From the NCBI RefSeq assembly GCF_000613125.1, contig NZ_HG964497.1, forward strand, positions 764,236 to 828,235: a DNA stretch of 64,000 nt. Direction: 5' to 3'. The position numbers were made by a program, and so were the translations under genes. Positions 54,762-63,629 of the stretch are shown here, in pieces. Position 1 is the first letter of the stretch. Every line of letters starts with the position of its first letter. The notes beneath the pieces are model-generated. The model worked only from the letters and a program-made list of their open reading frames with translations, was not told the DNA's origin and searched no databases. This DNA is from Bacillus sp. EB01. GTDB lineage: Bacteria > Bacillota > Bacilli > Bacillales > Cytobacillaceae.

Positions 54762-55580
54762 ATGCATAACATTCAGAATATCAATGAAGCCAGAGATGCT
54801 ATTTTTGAAAAAACAAATCACCATCCTGTGATTGGGCTGATTCTTGGCTCCGGCCTTGGTGCGCTTGCTGATGAGATTGAAGACGCGGTCCATATTCCGT
54901 ATGGTGAAATTCCGTATTTCGCAAAATCCGAGGCGATTGGCCATGCGAATGAGCTGGTCATTGGGCAGTTGAAGGGCAAGACGGTTGTAGCGATGAAAGG
55001 CCGTTTTCATTATTACGAAGGGTATTCGCTCAGTGAAGTGACGTTCCCGGTGCGCGTGCTGAAGGCGCTTGGTGTTGAAACATTGCTGATCACGAATGCC
55101 TGCGGTTCGGTAAATACGAATTATGCGCCTGGCGACTTGATGCTGATTACTGATCATCTCAACCTTGTTGGCTCGAATCCGCTGATCGGACCGAATAACG
55201 ATGAGCTTGGGACCCGGTTCCCAGATCTTACCCAGGCTTATAATCGCGAGCTGCGCGCGCTTGCCCATAAGGTCGCAGAAGAAAAGGGTATGACGCTTCG
55301 TGAAGGTGTGTATGCTTGGTGGAGCGGCCCGATGTACGAAACACCGGCTGAAATCCGGATGATCCGCACGCTTGGGGCCGATGCTGTCGGGATGTCGACG
55401 GTACCTGAGGTTGTTGTTGCGGTTCATGGCGGCATGAAGGTACTAGGCATTTCGTGTCTGACGAACATGGCAGCAGGCGTTCTCGACCAGCCGCTGAACC
55501 ATGATGAAGTAATTGAAGTTGCCGGCAAAGTCCGCGCCAACTTCGTGGAACTTGTAAAAGGTGTAATTGAACAAGCGTAA
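54762..55580 (+). CDS. punA: Purine nucleoside phosphorylase (PNP-I, PunA type)
   Basis: 272 aa. LILGSGLGALADEIE and MKGRFHYYEGYSLSEVT are phosphate and ribose motifs, and MYETPAEIRMIRTLGADAVG with VGMSTVPEVVVA mark the trimeric PNP family. It phosphorolyses inosine and guanosine to the base and ribose-1-phosphate. ATG 54762 follows GGAGGA. It is a single gene with its own terminator. Confidence 0.93.
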   Translation: MHNIQNINEARDAIFEKTNHHPVIGLILGSGLGALADEIEDAVHIPYGEIPYFAKSEAIGHANELVIGQLKGKTVVAMKGRFHYYEGYSLSEVTFPVRVLKALGVETLLITNACGSVNTNYAPGDLMLITDHLNLVGSNPLIGPNNDELGTRFPDLTQAYNRELRALAHKVAEEKGMTLREGVYAWWSGPMYETPAEIRMIRTLGADAVGMSTVPEVVVAVHGGMKVLGISCLTNMAAGVLDQPLNHDEVIEVAGKVRANFVELVKGVIEQA

Positions 55581-55592
55581 GTTTGCAGTAGT

Positions 55593-55630
55593 GCCCGAGG
55601 CCCAAATATTGAGGCTTCGGGCTTTTTTTT
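55593..55630 (+). terminator. Terminator of punA
   Basis: GCCCGAGGCC pairs imperfectly with GGCTTCGGGC, followed by TTTTTTTT. Confidence 0.85.
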
Positions 55631-55724
55631 GTTCGGATTTATTTTCAAGGGAATGGGATAAATAGTAAAATAAGGGTGATGAGGGCGATGTGTTTTTTGT
55701 AAAGGGAAAGGGGTTGCATGGATC

Positions 55725-56051
55725 ATGAAGATAGTCCGATTTGTTGTACTGACAGCACAGATGATTTCAGTTTTAACGGCAATCAGCTACTTTTTATCAG
55801 CGAAATTTGGATTAACCATGATTAATGCGATGTTTTATGTTGGTGTGTTTGCTGTGTTTTTCTCACTTTATTTCTCCAGCAGCGGCGGGCTGACTGAGAA
55901 TTTTGCCGAGGCGGAGACTGCCACGAGTTACCAAGGTTTGAAGTCTGGGCATTCTTTTAAAAGAACTTTTCTGTCATTAAACGTAAACTTTGTGAATCTG
56001 GGATCTGTATTATTTTTAATCATAATTTTCTTTAGTGCGTTTATGTTTTAA
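55725..56051 (+). CDS. DUF3899 small membrane protein
   Basis: 108 aa, three hydrophobic segments, with a polar SGGLTENFAEAETATSYQGL loop. It matches the DUF3899 pattern, of unknown function. The ribosome binding site AAAGGGG is before ATG 55725. Confidence 0.65.
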   Translation: MKIVRFVVLTAQMISVLTAISYFLSAKFGLTMINAMFYVGVFAVFFSLYFSSSGGLTENFAEAETATSYQGLKSGHSFKRTFLSLNVNFVNLGSVLFLIIIFFSAFMF

Positions 56052-56067
56052 ACCAGCACAAGGCTTT

Positions 56068-56325
56068 CAAGGAAAATTTGATGATAGGGAAATGGTGAAA
56101 TGTCCTGAAAGTGGATTTCGAGTACATTTTGACGTTGCCAGAGAGGTGAAATGTCCTTGAAAGTGGATCTCGAGTACATTTTTGACGTTGCCGGATATGT
56201 GAAATGTCCTTGAAAGTGGATTTCGAGTACATTTTGAGTTGCCGGATAGGTGAAATGTCTTTGAAAGTGGATCTCGAGCACATTTTGACGTTGCCGGATA
56301 GGTGAAATGTCTTTGAAAGGTGGTG
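56068..56325 (-). repeat. 52-bp-period dyad repeats, family A, cluster 3 (inverted)
   Basis: Five copies on the minus strand: AAATGTCC/T arms at about 56101, 56152, 56205, 56256 and 56308 (51, 53, 51, 52), with TTTCGAGTACATT-type arms between. Orientation is opposite to the clusters at 16 and 50 kb. The 500-base gap 56052-56551 holds these repeats and some unassigned sequence. Confidence 0.9.
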
Positions 56326-56551
56326 CCTAAGTGGAGGGAATGTAAGTTGTCCTTGTCAAAGTGATCGGCGAATGATTGGAAAGCTTCTACCCGGGAAAAC
56401 CTTGACCCGTAGCAACCACAGAAATAGAAAAAAGTCCCCTTTGATTGATTAGGCAAAGGGAACCCCACCGTTTAACTTGGAAAAGAGACTGTTCGATTCG
56501 ACTATCTATGGTAAAAATACTGCCAGATGAACCAGCGCTTGAAAATCCTCC

Positions 56552-57103
56552 CTAATATTCAAGTGGCTCTTCGCCAAAGCGGTCCCATAGTGTTGGGTAC
56601 ATGTCTTCAAGATCGTCTTCGTCCCAATCCAGATCGATATCGTTTTGTGGCTTGAGTCCTTTATTGTCCAGTTCCGCCTGCAATTCGTCGTAGGTGCTGT
56701 CATTCCATTCAGTATCGCCCGTCTTTTTCAGGCTATAGGCATCCAGCCCGACGGAGAGTAGCTCCTCGTTCTGTGGCATGCCTTCCTCACCAAGATTATC
56801 TTCTTCAATATAATCAGCGAGGAATTCCGGGTCGGCCAGCACCTTTTTATATACTTCCTCGCCCTGGCCGATCAGCCAGCCTCGGAAATAGTCAAATGCA
56901 TCATCCGAACATCCACCCATGACAATATAGGCGGCTGCCCAAAGGCTGGATTGATAGCTTTCATTCATTAGCCCCTGAAACCAATATTCAAAATTGACGA
57001 TATCCCGGGTGTCGCGCTTGGCTAATACCTCTGTTAACCACTCGGCCTGATTTTCTTTTCCCTTGGACTTTTCAATCAATCCCCAAAACTCGTTTCGTTC
57101 CAT
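56552..57103 (-). CDS. DUF4240 domain protein
   Basis: 183 aa, acidic. It has DIVNFEYWFQGLMNESYQSS and SDDAFDYFRGWLIGQGEEVY, the DUF4240 pattern. The function is unknown; members often occur near toxin or immunity loci, but no such genes are seen here. ATG 57103 after AGGGAGGG. Confidence 0.8.
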   Translation of the reverse strand: MERNEFWGLIEKSKGKENQAEWLTEVLAKRDTRDIVNFEYWFQGLMNESYQSSLWAAAYIVMGGCSDDAFDYFRGWLIGQGEEVYKKVLADPEFLADYIEEDNLGEEGMPQNEELLSVGLDAYSLKKTGDTEWNDSTYDELQAELDNKGLKPQNDIDLDWDEDDLEDMYPTLWDRFGEEPLEY

Positions 57104-57270
57104 CAAAAACCCTCCCTATAAGCTGTTATTTATCAAATTCTACAACACTGCAAAATTTCCTTTTTCGATGTCATATTTCAGTGAGGGATTCGTCAAATAG
57201 AAAACGGCCTAACCTCAGCACAATGGGTGGATAGGCCACGCAATCGGCCATATAGCAGGGAGGGGAAAAG

Positions 57271-57645
57271 ATGAGGAATTTACTAATCATTGCAATGGTG
57301 TTGGTGTTGGCAGGATGCAAGTTGTTCGCCGGCCAGGTGGTAAGCAAACATGGCAAATACGAAAACCTCCAGGCTCTGGACGAGTTCGCCCTGGATGTGG
57401 AAAAAGGCCGTGATGCAGAGCTTCGGTTTGTTGAGTATGGAATTGAAGGCCAGCGGGGTGTACGCGAGCTTGAATACAATGAAGATAGCGGCATCATTGT
57501 TAATTACAGCGTTGATGGAGAGTAAATAAGCACGTATACATGCCAAGGTTTTATAATAAAAAAGGATGACTTTGCCAAACGGTATATTCTTACAGATTGT
57601 TCCGAAAGAGGGGACGAAGAGCTGCTTGTTCTGTACGCAAAATAA
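57271..57645 (+). pseudogene. DUF4362-type lipoprotein gene with an in-frame stop
   Basis: ATG 57271 after GGGAGGGG opens a frame with lipobox LVLAGC (Cys16) and an extracellular domain. The frame is interrupted by a single TAA at 57523-57525, then continues in the same phase (STYTCQGFIIKKDDFAKRYI, then LTDCSERGDEELLVLYAK) to TAA 57643-57645. The second half is needed for the DUF4362 fold and has the paired cysteines. So a nonsense mutation, or a sequencing error, cut the gene. It may also make an 84-aa short form. Confidence 0.7.
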
Positions 57646-57880
57646 CAGCTGACCAGGATTGTGTAAGCTGCCTGAAACGAAGCCGGAAACGATCAATCAC
57701 CGGGAATATTAAATCAAAATCAGCTTCCGCCTCGATAAAAAACGCCCCCCTTTGCCTGCGAAAGTAGTAATATAGTAGTAACAACAAGGGGAAATAATTT
57801 TTATGGCAAGGGAGAAGCGTACAGCTTTTCGTCTGCCGCGGCAGACTGCTTTGCCTAAAAATAAAAAGGGGGAGTTTTTC

Positions 57881-58153
57881 ATGATAGTGAAGGTGTTTGC
57901 GAATCTCCGCGATATTTGCGGGGGCTTCACGGTTGAGGTGCAGCCTGAGGGGAACCGGGTTATTGATGTTCTCGAAAAGATGGTGGAGATGTTCCCGCCG
58001 ATTGAAGAGGAAATTTTTACAGCGGAACGGACCTTGAAGGATTTTGTCCATGTGTACATAAACGGCCGGAATATTGTCCATCTGCAGGACCTGCAAACAG
58101 AAGTCAGCGACTCGGACCAATTTGCGTTGTTCCCGCCAGTTGCGGGTGGCTGA
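57881..58153 (+). CDS. moaD: MoaD/ThiS-family sulfur carrier protein
   Basis: 90 aa, beta-grasp fold, ending in the diglycine FPPVAGG that is adenylated and thiocarboxylated. It carries sulfur for molybdopterin or tungstopterin. ATG 57881 has AAGGGGGAG; the longer open frame upstream is unlikely. It is followed in an operon by a 90-aa protein of unknown role. A ThiF/MoeB activator and an aldehyde ferredoxin oxidoreductase lie 3-6 kb away, so it probably serves that tungsten enzyme. Confidence 0.85.
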   Translation: MIVKVFANLRDICGGFTVEVQPEGNRVIDVLEKMVEMFPPIEEEIFTAERTLKDFVHVYINGRNIVHLQDLQTEVSDSDQFALFPPVAGG

Positions 58154-58154
58154 T

Positions 58155-58427
58155 ATGAAAGAAGCCGTACTGGAATTCCGGGGAATCAACGTTGCGCATC
58201 TTGGCATGTACTTCGAGGAACTCGGAGCAGTCCGGAAAACGCACTCAATGCCGCTTCTGTATGAGACATCCAGCTGGAGCGCAGAAATCCTCAAAGAAGA
58301 GGAACTTAGTTTTACAAAAATATTCAAAGTGAATGCTGTACATATCTGTTTTCGGGCTGAAACGGAAACCGCGCTCGCCCAGCTGATAAAAAACTACCGC
58401 TACAAAACGACGCGGATTGGCGGGTAA
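58155..58427 (+). CDS. Hypothetical protein next to MoaD
   Basis: 90 aa starting MKEAVLEFRGINVAHLGMYF. It has two possible beta-alpha modules and a HICFRAETETALAQL segment, with no recognised family. It starts one base after the moaD stop, so the two are cotranscribed. It may be a cofactor-maturation accessory. Confidence 0.6.
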   Translation: MKEAVLEFRGINVAHLGMYFEELGAVRKTHSMPLLYETSSWSAEILKEEELSFTKIFKVNAVHICFRAETETALAQLIKNYRYKTTRIGG

Positions 58428-58450
58428 TCCATGGGAGGAGAGAATCCATT

Positions 58451-58672
58451 GTGAAGCGTTTCCTTGTGGCATTGGGTGCATTAGTGTTAACGGCAGGCAT
58501 TCTATACGGGATTGGCTACACCTTTAAAATCCCCGTGCTCATGTGGAAGTATGAGTACAGAAGTCATTCAGATGGTTTTTTCCTGCAAACAGGTTCTGTC
58601 CTTCCCGTCTTAATTGGAGCCGCCGCGAGCTATGTGGGAGAGAAGGTATATATCCGCAGAAAACTTGGTTGA
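58451..58672 (+). CDS. Small membrane protein, unknown
   Basis: 73 aa with two hydrophobic segments and KVYIRRKLG at the end. GTG 58451 follows GGGAGGAG at ideal spacing. No family recognised. Confidence 0.6.
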   Translation: MKRFLVALGALVLTAGILYGIGYTFKIPVLMWKYEYRSHSDGFFLQTGSVLPVLIGAAASYVGEKVYIRRKLG

Positions 58673-58757
58673 AGGCAGCCAAGTTTTTCGCTTTTTCAGG
58701 GCCGTTGGGAAATGATAAGGTCAAATTGCTTTTTACGTAAAGGAAGGAATGATTTTT

Positions 58758-59651
58758 TTGAAAAAAGGCATCGGGATTCTATCCGTACTTCTTGCGGCCT
58801 CCCTCTACGGGGTTGTCAATACAATAGTGAAGCTAGCCTACGCGGATCAGTTCCAATATGCCGAGCTGACGGTCAGCCAGTACGTCTATGGGTCGCTTGG
58901 CCTGCTGATTCTCGTTCTTGTAACGAGGACATTCAGCAAGGTGTCGTTAAAGGATTTCGGCAAGCTTTTAGCAGTTGGGGCTATCGGTCTTGGCGGGACA
59001 AGCATGGCTTTATATGCGAGCCTCGCCTATGTGCCAACCTCCGTGTCACTCGTCATGCTGTTTCAGTTCACCTGGATTGGACTTTTGATTGAGCGGTTTG
59101 TTTTTAAAAGGAAAATCCGCCGCAATGAACTGCTTGCGGTTGCAATCATATTGGTTGGGACTCTGTTCGTTTTGCGGGTAACTTCGATTGATGCAGGGAC
59201 ACTTAATACAGCTGGCTTGGTTTACGGCTTCCTGGCTGCCGTTTGTTACTCGGTCTTCTTAACGGGTGCATCGGTACTGCCGGCTTCAATTCCGGAGTTT
59301 TATAAAAACTTCCTGATGATTGGCGGGACAACGGTTCTGCTGTTAATCGGCTTTGCAACAACAACACCGCCTGCCGACATGAATCCATTTGGCGATGTGC
59401 TTGGCTGGGGCATTCTGCTGGGGCTGCTGGCACAGATTATCCCGCCCGTGCTGTTTACGTATGGAGCACCGAAAATCGGCGGGACGCTTACATCCATCCT
59501 AAGTTCCGTTGAGCTCCCGGTCGGCATTATCCTGTCCTACTTGATTGTCGGGGAAGAAGTTGTCCTCGTCCAATGGTTCGGGATGCTGCTGATCCTCACT
59601 GGAATCGTCGTTTCACAACTGGGGACGTTCAAAACCGTGCAGGATGAATAA
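58758..59651 (+). CDS. EamA-family (DMT) transporter
   Basis: About 297 aa, ten membrane helices in two EamA repeats. The second repeat has GTLTSILSSVELPVGIILSY and LLILTGIVVSQLG. It is a drug/metabolite transporter; the substrate is unknown. AAAGGAAGG directly abuts an ATG at 58749, so TTG 58758 (nine bases on) is the better start. Confidence 0.85.
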   Translation: MKKGIGILSVLLAASLYGVVNTIVKLAYADQFQYAELTVSQYVYGSLGLLILVLVTRTFSKVSLKDFGKLLAVGAIGLGGTSMALYASLAYVPTSVSLVMLFQFTWIGLLIERFVFKRKIRRNELLAVAIILVGTLFVLRVTSIDAGTLNTAGLVYGFLAAVCYSVFLTGASVLPASIPEFYKNFLMIGGTTVLLLIGFATTTPPADMNPFGDVLGWGILLGLLAQIIPPVLFTYGAPKIGGTLTSILSSVELPVGIILSYLIVGEEVVLVQWFGMLLILTGIVVSQLGTFKTVQDE

Positions 59652-59680
59652 TGGCTCAGAGGAGGAGACCTTTGAGCCAT
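59652..59680. terminator. Hairpin between EamA and DinB genes
   Basis: TGGCTCAGAGG pairs with CCTTTGAGCCA between convergent genes; the T-run is weak. Confidence 0.5.
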
Positions 59681-59686
59681 TCGCCG

Positions 59687-60157
59687 TTATTCAAACAAAG
59701 AGATTTCAGGATCTTTTCCATAACAATAAACAAGCAGCGCGTGCAATTGCGCTCTGTGGTGATACACGTGCGCTAAAATTTCAAGCAGCCATTCATACCT
59801 CGTGTACGAGACCCCCCAATAGGAAGTGGTTTCTTGCTGAAGTTCATCATCGGTATAGTTTTTGTACCTTTCTTCTAGTGCTTTGAAATTAGCAAAAAGA
59901 GCAGCCTTAATGTCAATGAGGTTGCTGTATGGAATGCTTGCATAAAGGTGGCTCATTTCCTCCTGTGTGGCACCGTTTGAAATAGCCATATCCGCTCTGC
60001 AAATGGTTGCGAGGTGCCCGAGTAATTCCCCAACCGAAAATTTGTCTGGATGAGGCCGCTTTGGTAAATCGGATTCTTCCAGTTGGTCAATGATGGAAGC
60101 TGTTGTATAGATGGCAATTTCTATTTGATGCAGCGTGCTTTTGCAGTATGTATTCAA
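59687..60157 (-). CDS. DinB-family protein
   Basis: About 156 aa, four-helix DinB/YfiT type: TLHQIEIAIYTTASIIDQLE, SVGELLGHLATICRADM (a metal His) and EILAHVYHHRAQLHALL with the other histidines. The reaction is unknown; possibly a thiol transferase. The frame is open to 60286, but that part overlaps the repeat cluster. TTG 60157 has GAGGAGGA just ahead and is preferred. Confidence 0.83.
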   Translation of the reverse strand: MNTYCKSTLHQIEIAIYTTASIIDQLEESDLPKRPHPDKFSVGELLGHLATICRADMAISNGATQEEMSHLYASIPYSNLIDIKAALFANFKALEERYKNYTDDELQQETTSYWGVSYTRYEWLLEILAHVYHHRAQLHALLVYCYGKDPEISLFE

Positions 60158-60215
60158 TGTATCCTCCTCAAGATTCTGGCTCGTATTGTCCATGGCAAAA
60201 GCTGTGGCCACCAAT

Positions 60216-60512
60216 ATTATTTCAGAGACGTCAAGAACCTTTATTGACGACCGAAGCCCCCACTTTTTTACCTTCAGGGTCGTCAAGAAGCTCTATTGAC
60301 GACCGAAGCCTGCACTTTTTTACCTTCAGGGTCGTCAAGAAGCTCTATTGACGACCGAAGCCTGCACTTTTTACCTTCAGGGTCGTCAAGAAGCTCTATT
60401 GACGACCGAAGACTCTACTTTTTTACCTTCAGAGTCGTCAAGAAGCTCTATTGACGACCGAAGACTCTACTTTTTTACCTCCAGAGTCGTCAAGAACCTT
60501 TATTGACATCGT
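60216..60512. repeat. 52-bp-period dyad repeats, family C
   Basis: GACGACCGAAG begins at 60246, 60298, 60350, 60401 and 60453 (52, 52, 51, 52). Between units GTCGTCAA and TTGACGAC form one hairpin around AAGCTCT-like loops. Within units CCTG/CAGG in copies 2-3 is replaced by ACTCT/AGAGT in copies 4-5, a matched change on both sides. It lies between the DinB and esterase genes. No similarity to families A and B except the period. Confidence 0.9.
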
Positions 60513-60531
60513 GAATCTCGCAAAGTTGCGA

Positions 60532-61305
60532 TTAGGAAAGCAAGTAGTCCAACACCTGAGGCATTCTTTTTGCAAAGAAAGAATAATGATGAGCGGCGCC
60601 GTCAATTATCTCAAAACGGGAATTCACCACTTTTTCCTTCAGCAGGGCATACACAGTTCGATTCGATTCAAGGAATCCTTTGCTGATACGCTCATCATTG
60701 GGAACCTCGGAATTACCGCAGTCCATATAAAATTTCTCGATTCCAACAGGCTTTGAGCGGGTCAGCATGTTTTCAACTTCCTCCTGATTCCGCCAAAAGG
60801 CAACGGAAATCGCAGCCACCCGCTTAAAAATATCGGGGTAGAGAAAAGCTGCCCGAGCGGTAATCAATCCGCCAAGTGAACAGCCGGCCATCATCGTATT
60901 GTCTGGATTAGTTTTATATGTCCGGTCGATATACGGTTTAAGCTCATTCACAATATAATCAATATACTCGTCGCCCTTGCCTCCATGCGGACTAAGCGAG
61001 CCAATCAACTCCTTGCTGAATTCGCCGCATGGCCATGGGCAATACTGGTCAAATCGGCCCTCGGTTGTAGGCGGTGTATCAATTGCCACGACAATTAGGC
61101 CGATCCCCGCTTCATCAAGGTAATCCCCAAGCCGGAGCGAGACGCCGCCGCCAATCGCTTCCTCATCCCGAAACACATTTTGGCCGTCGTGTATGTAGAG
61201 GACGGGGTAATGAGATTTAGACTCTGTATACCCTTTTGGCAGATAAACTCTGATAGTCCGCTCCTGATTAAACGGTGTAACCATCATCTTTAATTCTTCA
61301 ATCAT
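60532..61305 (-). CDS. Esterase (alpha/beta hydrolase, Fes/YbbA-like)
   Basis: 257 aa. YPVLYIHDGQNVFRDEEAIG, nucleophile in MMAGCSLGGLITARAAF (Gly-x-Ser-x-Gly-Gly) and a late histidine in GAAHHYSFFAKRMP. It looks like the putative esterase family that includes enterochelin esterase-like enzymes; the substrate is unknown. The frame is open to 61578, but ATG 61305 (MIEELKMMVTPF, AGGGG ahead) fits the family length. Confidence 0.85.
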   Translation of the reverse strand: MIEELKMMVTPFNQERTIRVYLPKGYTESKSHYPVLYIHDGQNVFRDEEAIGGGVSLRLGDYLDEAGIGLIVVAIDTPPTTEGRFDQYCPWPCGEFSKELIGSLSPHGGKGDEYIDYIVNELKPYIDRTYKTNPDNTMMAGCSLGGLITARAAFLYPDIFKRVAAISVAFWRNQEEVENMLTRSKPVGIEKFYMDCGNSEVPNDERISKGFLESNRTVYALLKEKVVNSRFEIIDGAAHHYSFFAKRMPQVLDYLLS

Positions 61306-61339
61306 CGAAAAGCCCCCTATATAATTTGCGTCGAACAAT

Positions 61340-61500
61340 CCTGTGTAACAAGAAAAAGCGGGTGGTGCCTGGCAATGTTCGGTTAGAAAATTCGGTTTCT
61401 GCCTGGCACTGTTCGGGTTATGTGCCCGTGAAAAAGGCTCCCCGCACATACGAATTTGGTTCTGCCTGACACGGCGAAAAAAGGCTCCCGCACATTCACG
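61340..61500. repeat. Short direct repeats with TGCCTGGCAC cores
   Basis: GTGCCTGGCAATGTTCGG, CTGCCTGGCACTGTTCGG and CTGCCTGACACGG occur in order, with GAAAAAGGCTCCCCGCACAT repeated (two forms). TGCCTGGCAC-type repeats are common between genes in Bacilli. No lattice like the 52-base clusters was seen. Confidence 0.6.
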
Positions 61501-61531
61501 GCGCGGAAGCCCAAGATCTTTTTTTGAAAAA

Positions 61532-63373
61532 TTAAACCAGCTGTGTTCCCGGAGCTTCTGTTGCTGGCAGGATGCCAAGTTCGCGAAGCTTGTCTTCAGG
61601 AACGATGCCGTCTCTCCAGCCCCGGACCTGATAGTACTCCTCGAGCATGATATCCATGCGGCTTACATGTCCAGCGCTGTTTCCGGACGCAGGCTCTTCA
61701 GTGAAGCGCTTCGGCAGGAAGTCGTCCTCGCGCTTATTGAGTCCGGCAAGGTTATTGTAATAGCGCTCAAGATTGTAAATCCGCTCCCCGGCCTTCATGA
61801 CTTCATCAGCAGTCAGAGTGTTACCGGTCATTGTGCTGTACTGCTCAGCATAATGCTCGGCATTTTCAGAGAACGAAGAGAATTTACAGATGTTCATAGA
61901 GTCGGAGAATGCGAGTAAATCCTGGAATATTTTCAGAAGCTCGCCTTTTCCTTCAGCAGCCAACCGGTCAACTGGCTCAGGAATTCCGGCAATCTCGGCA
62001 GCAACAGTGTAGCCGCGCAGGTGGCAGGCACCGCGGTTGCTCGTTGCGTAGCCAAGGCCGATACCCTGGATGCCGCGAGGGTCGTATGCTGGAATCGATT
62101 GGCCTTTAACAGACATCGACAGCTCAGGCGCACCCCAAATTGCCGTTGCGCGCGCAGGTCCTTCAGCAAGAACGCCGCCAAGACCTTCGCGGTAAGCGAT
62201 TTGCCTTGTCAGTTCGATCATTGCATCGGCATCGCCCCATTCAAGGTTCTCTTCGATGATGCCTTTTTCGGAAGCTTCCATCGTAACGGAGAAGGCGTGG
62301 CCAAGCTCGATTGTATCGATTCCGTATTCGTTGCATCGGTCGATCAGGTATGAAATCGCTTTTGCATCGCTCAGCAAACAGTTTGAACCAAGCGACCATG
62401 CTGATTCGAATTCAATGCTCTCAACGCGTGTTTTGTACGGGCCGTCCTTGACCTCGACTTCAATCTTACAGCCGACAGGGCAGGCGTGGCATGTATTGTT
62501 CGCAACAAGAAGGTGCTTGTTCACATACTCGCCGCTATGTAGCTCTGCCTGATCCCAGTGAGTCAATTGGGAGTTCTTCGTAGGCAGGGCGCCGACTTCG
62601 TTGATGAGGTTTGTAAGGACATTTGTGCCGTAAACGGACAAGCCGCCTTTATTTGGTGCAGTCAGGCCGCCTTCAAGGATGGCTTTGACTGCTTTTTTAT
62701 TTGCTTTTTGGTATTCTTCAGGCTGTGCTGGAACTGGCATATTGCCTTTTTGGGCTGCCTTGATGACAATCCCTTTCAGCAATTTGGAGCCTGCTACAGC
62801 AGCTGTGCCGCCGCGGCCTGCTGCACGGTCGTGTTCATTGATAAACGCAGAGAAGAGGACTTTGTTTTCTCCGGCCTGGCCGATGGTGATGACGCTCAAG
62901 TCTTCTGCGCCATACTGGTCCTTCATTGCCTGAACGGTAGCACGCGTGCTTTGCCCCCAGACAGTGGAAGCATCGCGCAGTTCAGCGTTGCCATCCTCGA
63001 TATAAAGGTAGACAGGCTTGTCGCTCTTTCCTTTAAAAATAACATTGTCAAAGCCAGCCCATTTCAGGCGTGCCGCAGTCCAGCCGCCAATATGGGAATC
63101 TGTTACTGTCCCTGTCAGCGGGGACTTTGTTACCACGCAGAGGCGTCCACTCATTGAGGAACGTGAACCTGAAACAGGCCCTGTCATGAAACAGAGAATG
63201 TTTTCCTCTGAGAGCGGTTCCACCTCAGGCCCGTTGTCCAGCACGTACTTAACCCCAAGCCCGCGCCCGCCAATGTACTTCCGTGCATCTTCTTCGTTGA
63301 TGCTTCTGTACTCAACTGTGCCATTCGTCAAATCAACTACCGCTTCCTTGTTTTTGAAGCCGCCAAGATTCAT
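61532..63373 (-). CDS. aor: Aldehyde ferredoxin oxidoreductase (tungsten type)
   Basis: 613 aa. It has the [4Fe-4S] cysteines C295, C298 and C302 (CHACPVGC) and C496 (NICKF), nearly the same positions as the Pyrococcus enzyme. GGRGLGVKYVLD is the N-terminal pterin domain, and DPRGIQGIGLGYATSNRGAC is conserved. It oxidises aldehydes to acids with a tungsten bis-pterin cofactor and ferredoxin. ATG 63373 after AAGGGGG. It is divergent from a ThiF/MoeB gene; a MoaD lies at 57.9 kb. Such enzymes are unusual in aerobes. Confidence 0.94.
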   Translation of the reverse strand: MNLGGFKNKEAVVDLTNGTVEYRSINEEDARKYIGGRGLGVKYVLDNGPEVEPLSEENILCFMTGPVSGSRSSMSGRLCVVTKSPLTGTVTDSHIGGWTAARLKWAGFDNVIFKGKSDKPVYLYIEDGNAELRDASTVWGQSTRATVQAMKDQYGAEDLSVITIGQAGENKVLFSAFINEHDRAAGRGGTAAVAGSKLLKGIVIKAAQKGNMPVPAQPEEYQKANKKAVKAILEGGLTAPNKGGLSVYGTNVLTNLINEVGALPTKNSQLTHWDQAELHSGEYVNKHLLVANNTCHACPVGCKIEVEVKDGPYKTRVESIEFESAWSLGSNCLLSDAKAISYLIDRCNEYGIDTIELGHAFSVTMEASEKGIIEENLEWGDADAMIELTRQIAYREGLGGVLAEGPARATAIWGAPELSMSVKGQSIPAYDPRGIQGIGLGYATSNRGACHLRGYTVAAEIAGIPEPVDRLAAEGKGELLKIFQDLLAFSDSMNICKFSSFSENAEHYAEQYSTMTGNTLTADEVMKAGERIYNLERYYNNLAGLNKREDDFLPKRFTEEPASGNSAGHVSRMDIMLEEYYQVRGWRDGIVPEDKLRELGILPATEAPGTQLV

Positions 63374-63629
63374 TGATTTGCAACCCCCTTACATTATTTG
63401 GTTAAAATCTCAGAAAAACTGGCATCCGCCAGTATTTTGGGCGAATGGCCATAGTTTTTCTTATGCGTTAGGAATGCATGGAGAATACTTCCTAATAGCT
63501 AAAATATGCATATACGTCTATTAAAATTCGACACTCTATTTTCATTTTCCTTCTATTAATCGAAAAACAAATTGAAATTTTTAGAATATTTATTTTTAAA
63601 AATGGGCTGATAATAAGATTCGCAATGAA

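Noticed and set aside
16319-60512. The evenly spaced repeats resemble CRISPR arrays at first sight
   Set aside because: There are no unique spacers: the whole 52-base unit is repeated with drift. Copies per site are few, several families occur, and no cas genes are in the window.
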